Positions 20,992 to 31,149 of a stretch of DNA of 64,000 nucleotides are shown in pieces (the first letter of the stretch is position 1; every line of letters begins with the position of its first letter). Position numbers and translations under genes: made by a program. The stretch covers positions 212,082 through 276,081 of the forward strand of contig PTJY01000005.1 in the NCBI GenBank assembly GCA_002937505.1. Reading direction: 5' to 3'. Below the pieces are notes generated by a model that was given only the letters and a program-made list of their open reading frames with translations, had not been told where the DNA came from and did no database searches. Source of the stretch: Alphaproteobacteria bacterium MarineAlpha12_Bin1 (lineage in GTDB: Bacteria > Pseudomonadota > Alphaproteobacteria > UBA6615).

Positions 20992-22596
20992 ATGAGTATA
21001 AAGAAATTAAAATATTGGGGTTGGGGCAATACTGATGAAGGTCTAACCGATAAAGAAACTGATCTTTTGTTAAGTACTTTCGCTAAAAAATTTGGAATTT
21101 TGCCAAAAAACAAAGTTAAAGTACCTAAATTAGATGATATTAAATTACCTACGTCTCAAATTAATTTACCTAAAAGTTTGAGGTCCATCTGTAAAGATGA
21201 TCCCCTAGAGAGAGTTCTTCATAGTTTTGGTCAATCACAGCCAGACTCAATTCGCATTTTTGCTGCAGATTTTGATCACGCTCCAGATTTTGTAGCTTAT
21301 CCCGAGACTGAGGGTGATATAAGTGCCATTTATGATTGGGCAGGTGACTTTAAAATAGCCGTTATCCCGTATGGAGGTGGCTCTTCAGTGGTCGGCGGAG
21401 TGACTCCTGATGTGTCTGACTATTACACAGGAACTATAGTTATTGACTTATCTAAACTTAACAAAGTCAAAGAGGTGGATAAAATTTCTCGTGCGGCTTT
21501 GATACAAGGTGGAACCCGAGGGCCAGATCTTGAACGCCAACTAAAACCTCATGGATTGACGCTTAGACACTTTCCTCAGTCATTTGAGTATTCTACCCTT
21601 GGTGGATGGATTGCTACACGTTCCGGAGGACATTTTGCGACCCTATATACTCATATTGATGATTTAGTAGAAAATATTACGACGGTTACGCCTTCTGGTT
21701 CGATAATGTCACGCCGGCTGCCAGGATCTGGCGCGGGGCCAAGTCCGGATAGTTTTTTAATGGGTTCAGAAGGTGCTTTAGGCATTATCACTGAGGCATG
21801 GGTAAGACTACAGGGCCGCCCAAAATATAAATCAACGGCAGGTTTCAAATATACTAATTTCTTTGATGCTGCTCGAGCTGTTAGGGCTGTTTCCCAGGCC
21901 GGTCTTTATCCATCTAATGTGCGTATAGTCGACCAAACAGAGTTACTGGTTAATGGAGCAGGTGATGGCACATTTTCATTGATGGTGGTCTCATTCGAAT
22001 CTTCTGATCATCCAGTGGAAAGCTGGATGCAGAGGGCAGAAGAATGCTGTTTGGATAATGGGGGCGTTTTAGATGTTGACTGGCGAGGTAATGATCAAGC
22101 AAATATGGAAGGTGCTGTTGGTGCTTGGAGAAACGCATTTATTCGTATGCCTTACAATCGAGAAGAGCTAACTCCACGAGGAATAATCTCGGATACATTT
22201 GAAACTGCTATAACTTGGGATAAGTTTGAGGAGTTTTATCATGCAATAAGGGATGCTACTTATTCAGCAGTTAAGGAAGTTACTGGAAAAAATGGAGCAG
22301 TATCATGTAGGTTTAGTCATGCGTATCCCGATGGTCCTGCTCCTTATTTTGCCTTTCATGGCGAGGCCTATAAAGATGGGATCTTAGAACAATGGCAGAT
22401 TATCAAAGATGTTGCTTCGGAATCTATTATTAATAATGGTGGAACAATTACTCATCATCATGCGATAGGACGCGATCATATGGAATGGTATAATAGACAA
22501 CGTCCAAAGTTATTTGGTGAAATTTTAAATAAAGCAAAGAACCATCTTGATCCGGAAAAAATAATGAATCCAGGCGTAATAACAAAAGATAAGTAA
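20992..22596 (+). CDS. FAD-binding oxidase, alkyldihydroxyacetonephosphate-synthase-like
   Basis: Vanillyl-alcohol-oxidase-superfamily flavoprotein of about 534 residues resembling AGPS. The N-terminal LKYWGWGN is characteristic. The PP-loop PYGGGSSVVGG and STLGGWIATRSGG bind FAD. Near the C-terminus HHHAIGRDHMEW matches the histidine triplet essential in AGPS. AGPS makes ether-lipid precursors in eukaryotes; many bacterial relatives are uncharacterised oxidases. The start at 20992 is preferred because GAGGG lies 5-6 nt upstream; the ATG at 20971 lacks a site. Confidence 0.83.
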   Translation: MSIKKLKYWGWGNTDEGLTDKETDLLLSTFAKKFGILPKNKVKVPKLDDIKLPTSQINLPKSLRSICKDDPLERVLHSFGQSQPDSIRIFAADFDHAPDFVAYPETEGDISAIYDWAGDFKIAVIPYGGGSSVVGGVTPDVSDYYTGTIVIDLSKLNKVKEVDKISRAALIQGGTRGPDLERQLKPHGLTLRHFPQSFEYSTLGGWIATRSGGHFATLYTHIDDLVENITTVTPSGSIMSRRLPGSGAGPSPDSFLMGSEGALGIITEAWVRLQGRPKYKSTAGFKYTNFFDAARAVRAVSQAGLYPSNVRIVDQTELLVNGAGDGTFSLMVVSFESSDHPVESWMQRAEECCLDNGGVLDVDWRGNDQANMEGAVGAWRNAFIRMPYNREELTPRGIISDTFETAITWDKFEEFYHAIRDATYSAVKEVTGKNGAVSCRFSHAYPDGPAPYFAFHGEAYKDGILEQWQIIKDVASESIINNGGTITHHHAIGRDHMEWYNRQRPKLFGEILNKAKNHLDPEKIMNPGVITKDK

Positions 22597-22608
22597 AGTT
22601 TAAAAAAA

Positions 22609-22653
22609 TTGACTTAAAGTCGAATTGACATACATCGTATAAAGTAAGATGTA
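22609..22653 (+). promoter_or_regulatory. Possible promoter/operator region of glcB
   Basis: In the 136-bp gap before malate synthase there are two TTGAC boxes (22610 and 22625) and a TAAGAT at 22645-22650. The spacing is short (14 nt) for the second box. GACTTAAAGTC (22611-22621) is an odd palindrome that could be an operator. This is weak evidence. Confidence 0.22.
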
Positions 22654-22732
22654 ACAGACATAAACTTTTAATAAACTATTCGAGTTTTTTATTAATTGTT
22701 TCGATTATGAATGTAAACTAGGGGATATTTTT

Positions 22733-24901
22733 ATGGTTGATCGTGTGCAAGCTGGGACAATCCAAGTTGATCGTGAGCTATATAATTTTATTAATGACGA
22801 AGCGTTACAAGAAACTGGTATTAACTCTGAGAAATTTTGGGTTTCTTTTTCTAGTATAATTGATGATCTCATTCCAACAAATCGAGAGTTACTAGATCAA
22901 AGAGACGATTTACAGAATAAGATTGATGATTGGTACAAGAAGAATGCAGAAAATCCCTTAGATTTAGAGGCTTATAAGAATTTTCTAAAAGAGATTGGAT
23001 ACATAGTTTCTGAAGGAGATGATTTTTCTGTAGACACAAAGAACGTTGACGAAGAAATCTCTTTGATTGCGGGACCTCAACTAGTGGTGCCAGTCACTAA
23101 TGCCAGATATTCACTTAATGCTGCGAATGCGAGATGGGGCAGCTTATATGATGCCCTATATGGAACCGATGCTATTTCAGAGGAAAATGGCGCAGAAAGA
23201 ACTGAGCAATATAATGATATACGTGGGAAGGCCGTTATTAGTTTTGCAAGAGATTTTTTAGATTCCGCTGCTGCTCTTATAGGGGGAAGTCATCATAATG
23301 CCACTTCATACGCAGTTATTGATGGACAGTTGAAAGTTTACCTCGAGACTGAAGAAACACTCGAAATGGACGATCCGACAAAGTTTATAGGTTATTCCGG
23401 TGAGCCAGATTCACCATCGAAAATTCTTCTAAAGAATAACAATTTACATATTGAGGTTATAATAGACAGGGACCACCCTATCGGCAGAACTGACCCTGCA
23501 GGGGTTTGTGATGTTGTCTTAGAGGCAGCTGTTACGACAATAATGGATTGTGAAGATTCTGTTGCAACAGTGGATGCTGAAGACAAGGTGTTGGCATATC
23601 GAAATTGGCTGGGACTCATGAAAGGAGATTTAACCGAAAGCTTTCAGAAAGGAGCTCAACAAGTTAATCGTTCCTTAAATGAGGATCGCCAATATACTGC
23701 AGCAGACGGAAAAGAAATTACATTGCATGGACGAAGTCTTATGCTAATCCGTAATGTCGGACATCTTATGACCAATCCGGCGATATTAGATAAAAATGGG
23801 TTAGAAGTACCAGAAGGCATTATGGATGCGATGATTACTTCGATGATCGCCATTCATGATTTGAAAAGGGCAAAAAACAGTAGAAAGGGTTCAATTTATA
23901 TTGTTAAGCCAAAAATGCATGGCCCAGATGAGGTTGCTTTTACCGATTTAGTTTTCTCTAGAGTGGAAGACGCGCTTGGAATTCCTCAAAACACTCTGAA
24001 AATGGGTATTATGGACGAGGAGCGTCGAACAACAGTTAACCTAAAAGAATGTATACGTGCCGCGAAAGATAGAGTGTTTTTTATAAACACCGGTTTTCTT
24101 GATCGTACAGGTGATGAGATGCACACTGCCATGGAAGCAGGCCCTATGATTCGTAAGGCGGACATGAAGGCCGCAGTTTGGATTCAAACGTATGAGGATT
24201 GGAACGTAGATATAGGCCTAAAATGTGGTCTGCCGGGTAGAGCCCAAATCGGAAAAGGCATGTGGGCAATGCCAGATCTAATGTCAGACATGCTTACAAC
24301 TAAAATTGGGCATCCGCAGGCTGGCGCAAATACAGCATGGGTTCCCTCACCCACTGCGGCTACCCTTCATGCTACTCATTATCATGAAATAGATGTACTA
24401 GAACGACAAAAGGAGCTGAAAGATAGAGCGCCTGCCAAGTTAGATGATATTCTAAGCATACCACTTTCTGAACGTCCTAATTGGGAAGAGTCTGAAATTC
24501 AGCAGGAACTAGATAATAATGCGCAGGGAATTCTTGGCTATGTAGTTCGGTGGATTGATCAGGGAGTGGGATGTTCAAAAGTACCAGATATAAATAATGT
24601 TGGGCTAATGGAAGACCGGGCAACGTTACGAATATCTAGCCAGCATATTACGAATTGGCTGAGACATGGAATTTGCGATGAAGACCAAGTGGTGAATACA
24701 CTAAAGAAAATGGCAGCAGTTGTTGATAAACAAAACAACAATGATCCAATGTATCAACCTATGGCTAATAATTTTGAAAATAGTATAGCCTTTCAGGCAG
24801 CCTGTGACTTAGTTTTAAAAGGCCGACAGCAACCAAATGGTTACACCGAACCTATACTGCATGCCCGAAGACAAGAAGCTAAGGCTAGGCTCGGTAGTTA
24901 A
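22733..24901 (+). CDS. glcB: Malate synthase G
   Basis: Monomeric malate synthase (722 residues, normal for isoform G), condensing glyoxylate and acetyl-CoA to malate. Catalytic-site blocks: [52 protein letters not shown] and [21 protein letters not shown] lies 8 nt before the ATG. No isocitrate lyase is in the window, so glyoxylate could come from other sources such as purine or glycolate breakdown. Confidence 0.96.
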   Translation: MVDRVQAGTIQVDRELYNFINDEALQETGINSEKFWVSFSSIIDDLIPTNRELLDQRDDLQNKIDDWYKKNAENPLDLEAYKNFLKEIGYIVSEGDDFSVDTKNVDEEISLIAGPQLVVPVTNARYSLNAANARWGSLYDALYGTDAISEENGAERTEQYNDIRGKAVISFARDFLDSAAALIGGSHHNATSYAVIDGQLKVYLETEETLEMDDPTKFIGYSGEPDSPSKILLKNNNLHIEVIIDRDHPIGRTDPAGVCDVVLEAAVTTIMDCEDSVATVDAEDKVLAYRNWLGLMKGDLTESFQKGAQQVNRSLNEDRQYTAADGKEITLHGRSLMLIRNVGHLMTNPAILDKNGLEVPEGIMDAMITSMIAIHDLKRAKNSRKGSIYIVKPKMHGPDEVAFTDLVFSRVEDALGIPQNTLKMGIMDEERRTTVNLKECIRAAKDRVFFINTGFLDRTGDEMHTAMEAGPMIRKADMKAAVWIQTYEDWNVDIGLKCGLPGRAQIGKGMWAMPDLMSDMLTTKIGHPQAGANTAWVPSPTAATLHATHYHEIDVLERQKELKDRAPAKLDDILSIPLSERPNWEESEIQQELDNNAQGILGYVVRWIDQGVGCSKVPDINNVGLMEDRATLRISSQHITNWLRHGICDEDQVVNTLKKMAAVVDKQNNNDPMYQPMANNFENSIAFQAACDLVLKGRQQPNGYTEPILHARRQEAKARLGS

Positions 24902-25006
24902 TATTTCATGACGATTCTTATATCAACCTTAAATAGAAACTAAAGGGCTTTATAGTGATTTAATAATGAACCGGTCGCCATCAGGTTTTTGAAAGGGAGA
25001 AAAAGT

Positions 25007-26461
25007 ATGAAACTCAAAAATTCCAGTCTGTTTCGGCAGCAATGTTATGTAAATGGCCAGTGGGTGGACTCAGATAACAAAGAAACTATTGATGTTACAA
25101 ACCCCTTAGATGGTTCGGTAATTGGCACGGTGCCTAAATTTGGGGCAGAGGAGACAAGACGAGCGATAGAGTTTTCTGAAAAAGCTCAAAAAGACTGGCG
25201 GTGTCTTACCGGTAAAGAAAGAGCGGTTATTTTACGTAAATGGCACGATTTAATGTTTGAAAATCAAGAAGACTTAGCGATATTGATGACTACTGAACAG
25301 GGCAAACCTCTGGCAGAATCACGAGGGGAAATCGCCTATGCGGCCTCTTTTATTGAGTGGTTTGCTGAAGAAGGGAAAAGAGTTTACGGCGATACGATAC
25401 CTGGTCATCAGCGTGATAAGAGAATAGTGGTTTTAAAGGAGCCCATAGGAGTTTGTGCAGCTATCACTCCGTGGAATTTCCCTTCAGCAATGATTACGAG
25501 AAAAGCAGGACCCGCTCTGGCCGCAGGTTGTGCAATGATAGTAAAGCCAGCCACTTCGACTCCATATTCTGCACTGGCAATGGCTGAACTTGCTGAACAA
25601 GCGGGTGTTCCGCCAGGAATTCTTAGTGTAGTAACGGGAGCGTCCTCTGAAATAGGAGACGAACTTACTTCTAATCCTATTATTCGTAAACTTACTTTTA
25701 CTGGTTCTACGGAAGTTGGTAGAAAGTTAATCGCTCAATGTGCTGATACCGTAAAAAAAGTTTCAATGGAATTAGGTGGTAATGCGCCCTTTTTGGTTTT
25801 TGATGATGCTGACCTTGATGAAGCTGTTGAAGGCGTAATGGCTTCCAAGTATCGCAATACCGGTCAGACTTGTGTTTGTGCCAATCGAATTTTGGTGCAG
25901 GATAAAGTTTATGAGGAGTTCACTGAAAAGCTTACCGTTGCTGTCAAAAAATTGAAAGTTGGCAACGGACTTGACGAGGGAATAAATCAAGGGCCGCTCA
26001 TTGACATGGCTGCAGTAGAGAAAGTGGAACAGCATATTTCTAACGCAATAGAATACGGCGCTAAAGTTGTAGTTGGAGGAGAAAGACATTCACTGGGGGG
26101 AACCTTTTTTCAGCCCACTCTACTTGTTGATGTGACTCCGACCATGGAAGTGACACGCGAAGAAACATTTGGTCCTTTGGCTCCACTCTACAGGTTTACT
26201 AATGACGAGGAGGGAATTTCTCTTGCTAATGATACGGAGTTTGGCTTAGCAGCCTATTTCTATGCAAGAGACGTTAATCGCATTTGGAAGGTTTCTGAGG
26301 GACTAGAGTCAGGTATTGTTGGAATCAATACCGGATTAATTTCTACTGAAGTAGCTCCCTTTGGTGGGTTTAAAGAATCTGGGATTGGTCGCGAAGGTTC
26401 TCATTATGGATTGGACGATTATTTGGAGATAAAGTACCTATGTTATGGAGGAATTAATTAA
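25007..26461 (+). CDS. gabD: NAD(P)-dependent succinate-semialdehyde dehydrogenase
   Basis: Aldehyde dehydrogenase superfamily, 484 residues, GabD type. NAD motif TGSTEVGRK; general base Glu in ELGGNAPF; catalytic Cys in NTGQTCVCANR. The second Cys next to the first is typical of SSADH. The C-terminal motif GGFKESGIGREGS is present. I chose the ATG at 25007 preceded by AAAGGGAG; the upstream TTG at 24989 overlaps that site. It oxidises succinate semialdehyde or a related omega-semialdehyde to the acid; with the neighbouring beta-keto acid cleavage enzymes this could serve amino-acid or lysine-type catabolism (inference). Confidence 0.9.
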   Translation: MKLKNSSLFRQQCYVNGQWVDSDNKETIDVTNPLDGSVIGTVPKFGAEETRRAIEFSEKAQKDWRCLTGKERAVILRKWHDLMFENQEDLAILMTTEQGKPLAESRGEIAYAASFIEWFAEEGKRVYGDTIPGHQRDKRIVVLKEPIGVCAAITPWNFPSAMITRKAGPALAAGCAMIVKPATSTPYSALAMAELAEQAGVPPGILSVVTGASSEIGDELTSNPIIRKLTFTGSTEVGRKLIAQCADTVKKVSMELGGNAPFLVFDDADLDEAVEGVMASKYRNTGQTCVCANRILVQDKVYEEFTEKLTVAVKKLKVGNGLDEGINQGPLIDMAAVEKVEQHISNAIEYGAKVVVGGERHSLGGTFFQPTLLVDVTPTMEVTREETFGPLAPLYRFTNDEEGISLANDTEFGLAAYFYARDVNRIWKVSEGLESGIVGINTGLISTEVAPFGGFKESGIGREGSHYGLDDYLEIKYLCYGGIN

Positions 26462-26493
26462 GATTTGAGGCTATTAGAAGACTTTAGTAAGTA

Positions 26494-27375
26494 TTAATTC
26501 TTTATTCTTAGTATATTTCGAGCTTCATCCACGGTTGCAGGATAGTCTCCAATCGATTCAATTATTTGCACTGCTCGTTCAACTAATGGTCTATTGCCAG
26601 GAGTTAATTTTCCACGAGATAAATATAAATTGTCTTCCATTCCTACGCGAACATGTCCCCCTAGAACTACTGCTGAGGCGACCATAGGGAATTCGAAACG
26701 TGATATTCCGAATGAAGCCCATACAGCATTATTTGGCAGTTGATCGCGCATTAGCTGCATAGATTCAATTGTAGCCCGGCCTCCCCAAGGAATTCCTAGG
26801 CAGAGTTGAAATAGAGGTAGAGTGTCTTTGATGACACCCCTTTCACACATGTCCGCTGCTTGCCACAGCTGACCAGTATCAAAAACTTCCATTTCAATTT
26901 TAACCCCTAGAGGCTCTATAAGCGTCGCCATGCGGTCAAGCATTGCTTTGGTGTTAGTAACTGCTAAATCTGAGTAATTCATAGTTGTTACGTCAAGTGT
27001 ACACATTTCGGGTCGATTTTCTATTATATGCTGAATTCTTTCTTCAGCGCTGCTGAGATAGCTTCCGTCACGAAAATTATGTGGAGCGTTCTTGTCAACA
27101 ACTAAAATTCCTCCAGGCCCCGTCGTTAAATTAAGCAAAATTGGGCAGCCACTATCCCTTATTCTGTCTACCACTTCTTTGTATAAAGCAGGCTCCATAC
27201 TGGCTTTAGCAGTTTGCGGATCACGTACGTGTATATGTGCAATCGCAGCACCAGCTGCGTGGGCTTGAATTGCTTCATTAGCTATTTCTTCGGGAGTAAC
27301 AGGAACTGCTGGGTTCATGTGTTTTGTGTCAGATCCACCTGTTATAGCGCAAGAAATAATCACTGCACGTGCCAT
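26494..27375 (-). CDS. Beta-keto acid cleavage enzyme (BKACE/Kce family), copy 1
   Basis: Zn-dependent TIM-barrel enzyme, 293 residues, of the family (formerly DUF849) that condenses a beta-keto acid with acetyl-CoA to give acetoacetate and a new CoA ester. 3-keto-5-aminohexanoate cleavage enzyme is the prototype. The N-terminus ISCAITGGSDT and the zinc motif HIHVRDP (residues about 46-52) are visible, as is SFGISRFEFPMVASAVVLGGHVRVGMEDNLY-type barrel sequence (in two parts). It is 42 bp from a clear paralogue. Confidence 0.88.
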   Translation of the reverse strand: MARAVIISCAITGGSDTKHMNPAVPVTPEEIANEAIQAHAAGAAIAHIHVRDPQTAKASMEPALYKEVVDRIRDSGCPILLNLTTGPGGILVVDKNAPHNFRDGSYLSSAEERIQHIIENRPEMCTLDVTTMNYSDLAVTNTKAMLDRMATLIEPLGVKIEMEVFDTGQLWQAADMCERGVIKDTLPLFQLCLGIPWGGRATIESMQLMRDQLPNNAVWASFGISRFEFPMVASAVVLGGHVRVGMEDNLYLSRGKLTPGNRPLVERAVQIIESIGDYPATVDEARNILRIKN

Positions 27376-27417
27376 TTTTATCTCCCCTTTACTTAAACGA
27401 TCTAAATAAAGTTTTAA

Positions 27418-28326
27418 CTATTCTGCAGCCTTACTTGTGTTATTTTCCTCAGTTAATCCAAATATTTCCCTAGCTTGTGAAGGAGATGCCACATTTTCAC
27501 CTATCGACTGAATGATTTTGACTGCTCTTTCAACTAATTGAGCATTGCCTGAGGCTAACTTTCCTCTGCTTATATAAAGATTATCTTCGAGTCCTACACG
27601 GACATGACCACCAAGAACAGTGGCAGTCGCAACCATAGGAAATTCGAACCGTGATATTCCAAATGAAGCCCATATTGCGTCTTTTGGTAACATATTTCGC
27701 ATCAATGTCATTGATTCTGGTGAAGCCGGCGCACCCCAGGGAATGCCCAAGCATAACTGATAAAGTGGTTTTGAATCAGAGATGATGCCTGTTTTTACAA
27801 GGTGGTTTGCCAGACTAACATGCCCTACATCAAACACTTCTAGCTCAGGTTTCACTCCGGCGGATTGGATAAGTTGGGCCATTTCAGCGAGCATGTCTGG
27901 AGAGTTAACCATGGGCCTGTCACCAAAGTTCATGGTGGCTACATCAAGTGAACAAATATCTGGCTTGTTTTCAATTACGTGTGCAACTCTTTCTTCTGCA
28001 GTTTTCATAACACTGCCAGGCCCGGGTTCTAGAGGTGACATTGTATCAACTGCAAACCTAGCGCCTGGTCCAGTTGTAAGGTTTATAACAACGTCGCATT
28101 TAGCATCTCGAACGCGTTTGACTACTTCACTATAATAAGAGGTTTTCATACTTGCTTTACCTGTGCTGGGATTACGCACATGAATGTGGGCGACAGCAGC
28201 ACCTGCAGAGTGGGCAGATAATACCTCTTCAGCAATTTCTTCTGGGGTTACAGGCACGGCAGGATTCATTTCTTTAGTATCTGCACCACCTGTCACGGCG
28301 CAACTTATAATTACAGGACGAGACAT
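27418..28326 (-). CDS. Beta-keto acid cleavage enzyme (BKACE/Kce family), copy 2
   Basis: Paralogue of the preceding protein, 302 residues: ISCAVTGGADTKEMN, zinc motif HIHVRNPS, and the same GGHVRVGLEDNLY segment. It is the promoter-proximal gene of the pair, with AAGGGAAA before the ATG. Tandem BKACE genes suggest either a heteromer or two beta-keto acid substrates. The shared 219-bp divergent region to the quinone oxidoreductase presumably holds both promoters, but I see no confident boxes. Confidence 0.88.
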   Translation of the reverse strand: MSRPVIISCAVTGGADTKEMNPAVPVTPEEIAEEVLSAHSAGAAVAHIHVRNPSTGKASMKTSYYSEVVKRVRDAKCDVVINLTTGPGARFAVDTMSPLEPGPGSVMKTAEERVAHVIENKPDICSLDVATMNFGDRPMVNSPDMLAEMAQLIQSAGVKPELEVFDVGHVSLANHLVKTGIISDSKPLYQLCLGIPWGAPASPESMTLMRNMLPKDAIWASFGISRFEFPMVATATVLGGHVRVGLEDNLYISRGKLASGNAQLVERAVKIIQSIGENVASPSQAREIFGLTEENNTSKAAE

Positions 28327-28545
28327 TTTACTAAATTTCCCTTTTGATTTTTTGTTTTATACTATGACAAATAATACATATAGCCAATTGTAACAAAAAC
28401 TTTATTAGTCTATTCACAGTTGATTACTAAGTTTTAGAAGTTAAAACGAGTTTTCTGGTTATGTTAATCTGATTATATGACCCCTTTCTCAAAGTTTAAA
28501 GAATGTAAAGTTAAGTATTCACTCGTATAAAAATTGGAGGCACTC

Positions 28546-29526
28546 TTGGTAAAAGCAATGCAAATAAAAGAATTTGGTGGTCCTGAAGTACTAGAGTGGA
28601 TTGAAGTGGATGTTCCGAATCCTGGCCCAGGTCAATTGCTAGTCAGACATACTTTTTCAGGTTTAAACTTTATTGATGTTCAGGTTAGAAAAGGATCCTA
28701 TCCTGTATTACCTCAATTGCCCGCAATTCTTGGAGCAGAAGCTTCTGGATTAGTTGAATCAGTTGGTGAAGGTGTTAATGATTTTTCTGTAGGACAAAGA
28801 GTTGTTTATGCTTCTACTTATCCAGGAGCTTACTCGGAAAGTAGGTTAATAGATGCAGATGTTGCGGTGCCTATACCAGAGTCAATTTCCGATGAAGATG
28901 CAGCCGCGAGTTTTTTAAAAGGTTGTACTGCGGAATACTTAGTTAATCGCTGTTATCCAGTGAAATCAGGTGAGGTGGCTCTTGTGCATGCAGCAGCAGG
29001 GGGGGTGGGGTTATTTCTCTGCCAGTGGCTTAAAGAGTTGGGTGTGACCGTTATTGGTACGGTTGGTTCAGACGAGAAGAAAGATGAAATTTTATCTAAT
29101 GGGGCTCATTTTGCTGTTAATTATAGATCAGAAAGTTTTAAAGAATTATCTCTCGATGTGACCCAAGGCAGAGGTGTGAATGTTGTGTATGATTCTGTTG
29201 GTCCGGATGTCTACTCTGATTCAATTGATAGTCTGCGCCCCAGAGGGTATATGGTGAACTTTGGTAATTCGTCAGGGCCATTGAAGCCAATAGACCCTGT
29301 AGAACTGAACGTAAAAGGATCTCTGTTTTTTACAAAACCATCCATGAGGTTTTATCAGCTAGATCGTAAACAACTCGAAGAAAGTTCGAATAGGCTATTT
29401 GACGTTATGGAAAGAAAGGCTGTAAAGGCAGTAATTGGTCAGAAATATGCCTTATCAGAGGCACATAAGGCTCACATAGATGTTGAGGCACGTCGTACAA
29501 TTGGTTCAACTTTATTGGTTTGTTAG
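28546..29526 (+). CDS. NADPH:quinone oxidoreductase / zeta-crystallin family
   Basis: Medium-chain dehydrogenase/reductase of 326 residues without the structural zinc cluster. The N-terminal QIKEFGGPEVLEWIEV, GAEASGLVESVGEGV, the nucleotide motif AAAGGVGLFLCQWLK and the C-terminal EAHKAHIDVEARRTIGS are typical of quinone oxidoreductases. The start is a TTG at 28546, 5 nt after GGAGG; an in-frame TTG at 28534 precedes the site and the ATG at 28558 is too far from it. Confidence 0.87.
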   Translation: MVKAMQIKEFGGPEVLEWIEVDVPNPGPGQLLVRHTFSGLNFIDVQVRKGSYPVLPQLPAILGAEASGLVESVGEGVNDFSVGQRVVYASTYPGAYSESRLIDADVAVPIPESISDEDAAASFLKGCTAEYLVNRCYPVKSGEVALVHAAAGGVGLFLCQWLKELGVTVIGTVGSDEKKDEILSNGAHFAVNYRSESFKELSLDVTQGRGVNVVYDSVGPDVYSDSIDSLRPRGYMVNFGNSSGPLKPIDPVELNVKGSLFFTKPSMRFYQLDRKQLEESSNRLFDVMERKAVKAVIGQKYALSEAHKAHIDVEARRTIGSTLLVC

Positions 29527-29529
29527 GTG

Positions 29530-29988
29530 TTATTTTTTTGATTGAGCAACAAATTGGGAGAATGCCATAAGTGTTTCATCACTGGCGTAATGTTCTATAC
29601 CTTCTGCGTCTTGTTCGGCTGTTTGTTTGCTCACACCTATTGCTCTAAGAAAGTTCAAAACAATTTGATGACGTTTACGTGAAGCGTTGGCAAGTTTATG
29701 GCCTTCTGATGTAAGAAAAATAGAACGATAGGGACGTGTGTGGACTAATCCATCGCGTTGGAGTCGTTTTATAACCTTATATACTGTTGCATGAGATACC
29801 CCGAAACGTTTAGCTAAATCTACCACCCGTGCTTCTCCATACACCTTAATTAGATCATCGATCATCTCAACGTAGTCTTCGGCTTTTTCAGTTTGTTGAG
29901 CTGTTCGAACCCGTTCAAATTGAGCAGCCTGGCGATTAGGATCCATCATTTTTTGAGTATTTGAATTTTTATTATGTTTGTTTTCCAT
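29530..29988 (-). CDS. mntR: Manganese-responsive transcriptional regulator MntR (DtxR family)
   Basis: 152-residue DtxR/MntR regulator. A winged helix (RVVDLAKRFGVSHATVYKVIKRLQRDGL, about 55-82) is followed by the metal-binding dimerisation domain (HQIVLNFLRAIGVSKQTAEQDAEGIEHYASDETL) containing the His/Glu metal ligands. The layout is close to E. coli MntR in length and pattern. It is the last gene of the multicopper-oxidase/ZIP operon, only 3 bp after the permease, and a plausible target site lies upstream of that operon (32337-32352). Confidence 0.9.
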   Translation of the reverse strand: MENKHNKNSNTQKMMDPNRQAAQFERVRTAQQTEKAEDYVEMIDDLIKVYGEARVVDLAKRFGVSHATVYKVIKRLQRDGLVHTRPYRSIFLTSEGHKLANASRKRHQIVLNFLRAIGVSKQTAEQDAEGIEHYASDETLMAFSQFVAQSKK

Positions 29989-29991
29989 AAA

Positions 29992-31149
29992 TCAAACCTG
30001 AACCAGGAATGCAGTTAGATACATAACCACGACGCCAATCCCAAACCCTGCAAAGGCTGGTCCAGCATAAGTGTTATCTTCTTTTTTGTTTTGTATGATT
30101 AAAACGGAGCGTCCAACCTCAACAATTACTTGGGCTATAGCCCCTGCTGCGATGCCAAAAAATAGTGCGCCCCAGTGAGGTAAAAGGATAAATGCGCCTG
30201 TGAAGGTTCCAGCTACTGCTGGGAGCCCTGCTATTAAAGCCCATGTAGAAAGTGTCACAAGAGATATTTTATTACGCGCTACTGGCGTAACAATTGCTAC
30301 CCCCTCGGTTAAATTATGGATCATAAAGCCAACGATTAGTGTACTACCTAGTGCGGCATTTCCCATTAATAAGGCAAACCCTACTGAAAGGCCTTCCCCA
30401 AAATTATGAAAGCCCATTCCTAGTGCCAACCAAGTCGAGAGTGTTGCGCCACCAATAGCTAGTCCCGACTTACGACTTATTGCCATTGCTCCAAAGAAAG
30501 TTAAAGCAGCTATCATCCACACTATTGTTTCGCCATTAAACGAGCTGGCTGATTCCTTAGCAAGTTGGAGTCCTTCGGAAAGGGTGTCCACTAGAAGAAA
30601 TGTAAGTAACCCTATTGTAAGGGTCATAGCAAAAATTATTCCTTTATTACCCACATTTCTTAGAACAGGTAGGGTCATCATGCCTATCGAAACAGGTACT
30701 AAGCCAACGAATAGTCCGATTATTAAGAGATTAAATAATGTATCGATGTTAGCGTTGGGGGTTTTGCGCGCTACTTCTAATGTGTAGTCAAAAGTAGTGC
30801 CATTACTGCTGATAAATCTCATATGGTGAGATTCTCCCGACACCCAAGGATATGGGATAACAATTTTTGCTTGTGAGAGGAGTTCGAGTGGCTCGGGCGG
30901 TACCTGTTTGAATTTCCAATAAGCACCATCAATTTGAACCTGAGCTATAGTGACTGGATCACGACTGTTGCCTCTTACAACAGATGTTAAACCTTTGTCC
31001 CCTGCGGTAACTCTTTCTATGACTAGAGCTTCGTCTGGTGGCATTCCTTGACCAAAATTTGATAGTGGATCAACCGTGAATAAAACTAATATGAAAGCAA
31101 TTATTAATAATATTGGCAAAGCAAAGGAGGTGCGTATTAAACCCATCAT
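29992..31149 (-). CDS. ZIP-family metal permease with N-terminal extracytoplasmic domain
   Basis: 385-residue inner-membrane protein. An N-terminal membrane helix (about 8-28) is followed by a polar domain of about 100 residues with beta character, apparently outside the cytoplasm (GNSRDPVTIAQVQIDGAYW). From about residue 135 there is an eight-helix ZIP domain. The two transport-site motifs are HNFGEGLSVG and HNLTEGVAIV, the classic HNxxEG pair. The cargo is probably Mn or Fe (inference from MntR). The start overlaps the multicopper oxidase stop by 4 bp. The extra N-terminal domain is unusual for bacterial ZIPs. Confidence 0.86.
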   Translation of the reverse strand: MMGLIRTSFALPILLIIAFILVLFTVDPLSNFGQGMPPDEALVIERVTAGDKGLTSVVRGNSRDPVTIAQVQIDGAYWKFKQVPPEPLELLSQAKIVIPYPWVSGESHHMRFISSNGTTFDYTLEVARKTPNANIDTLFNLLIIGLFVGLVPVSIGMMTLPVLRNVGNKGIIFAMTLTIGLLTFLLVDTLSEGLQLAKESASSFNGETIVWMIAALTFFGAMAISRKSGLAIGGATLSTWLALGMGFHNFGEGLSVGFALLMGNAALGSTLIVGFMIHNLTEGVAIVTPVARNKISLVTLSTWALIAGLPAVAGTFTGAFILLPHWGALFFGIAAGAIAQVIVEVGRSVLIIQNKKEDNTYAGPAFAGFGIGVVVMYLTAFLVQV

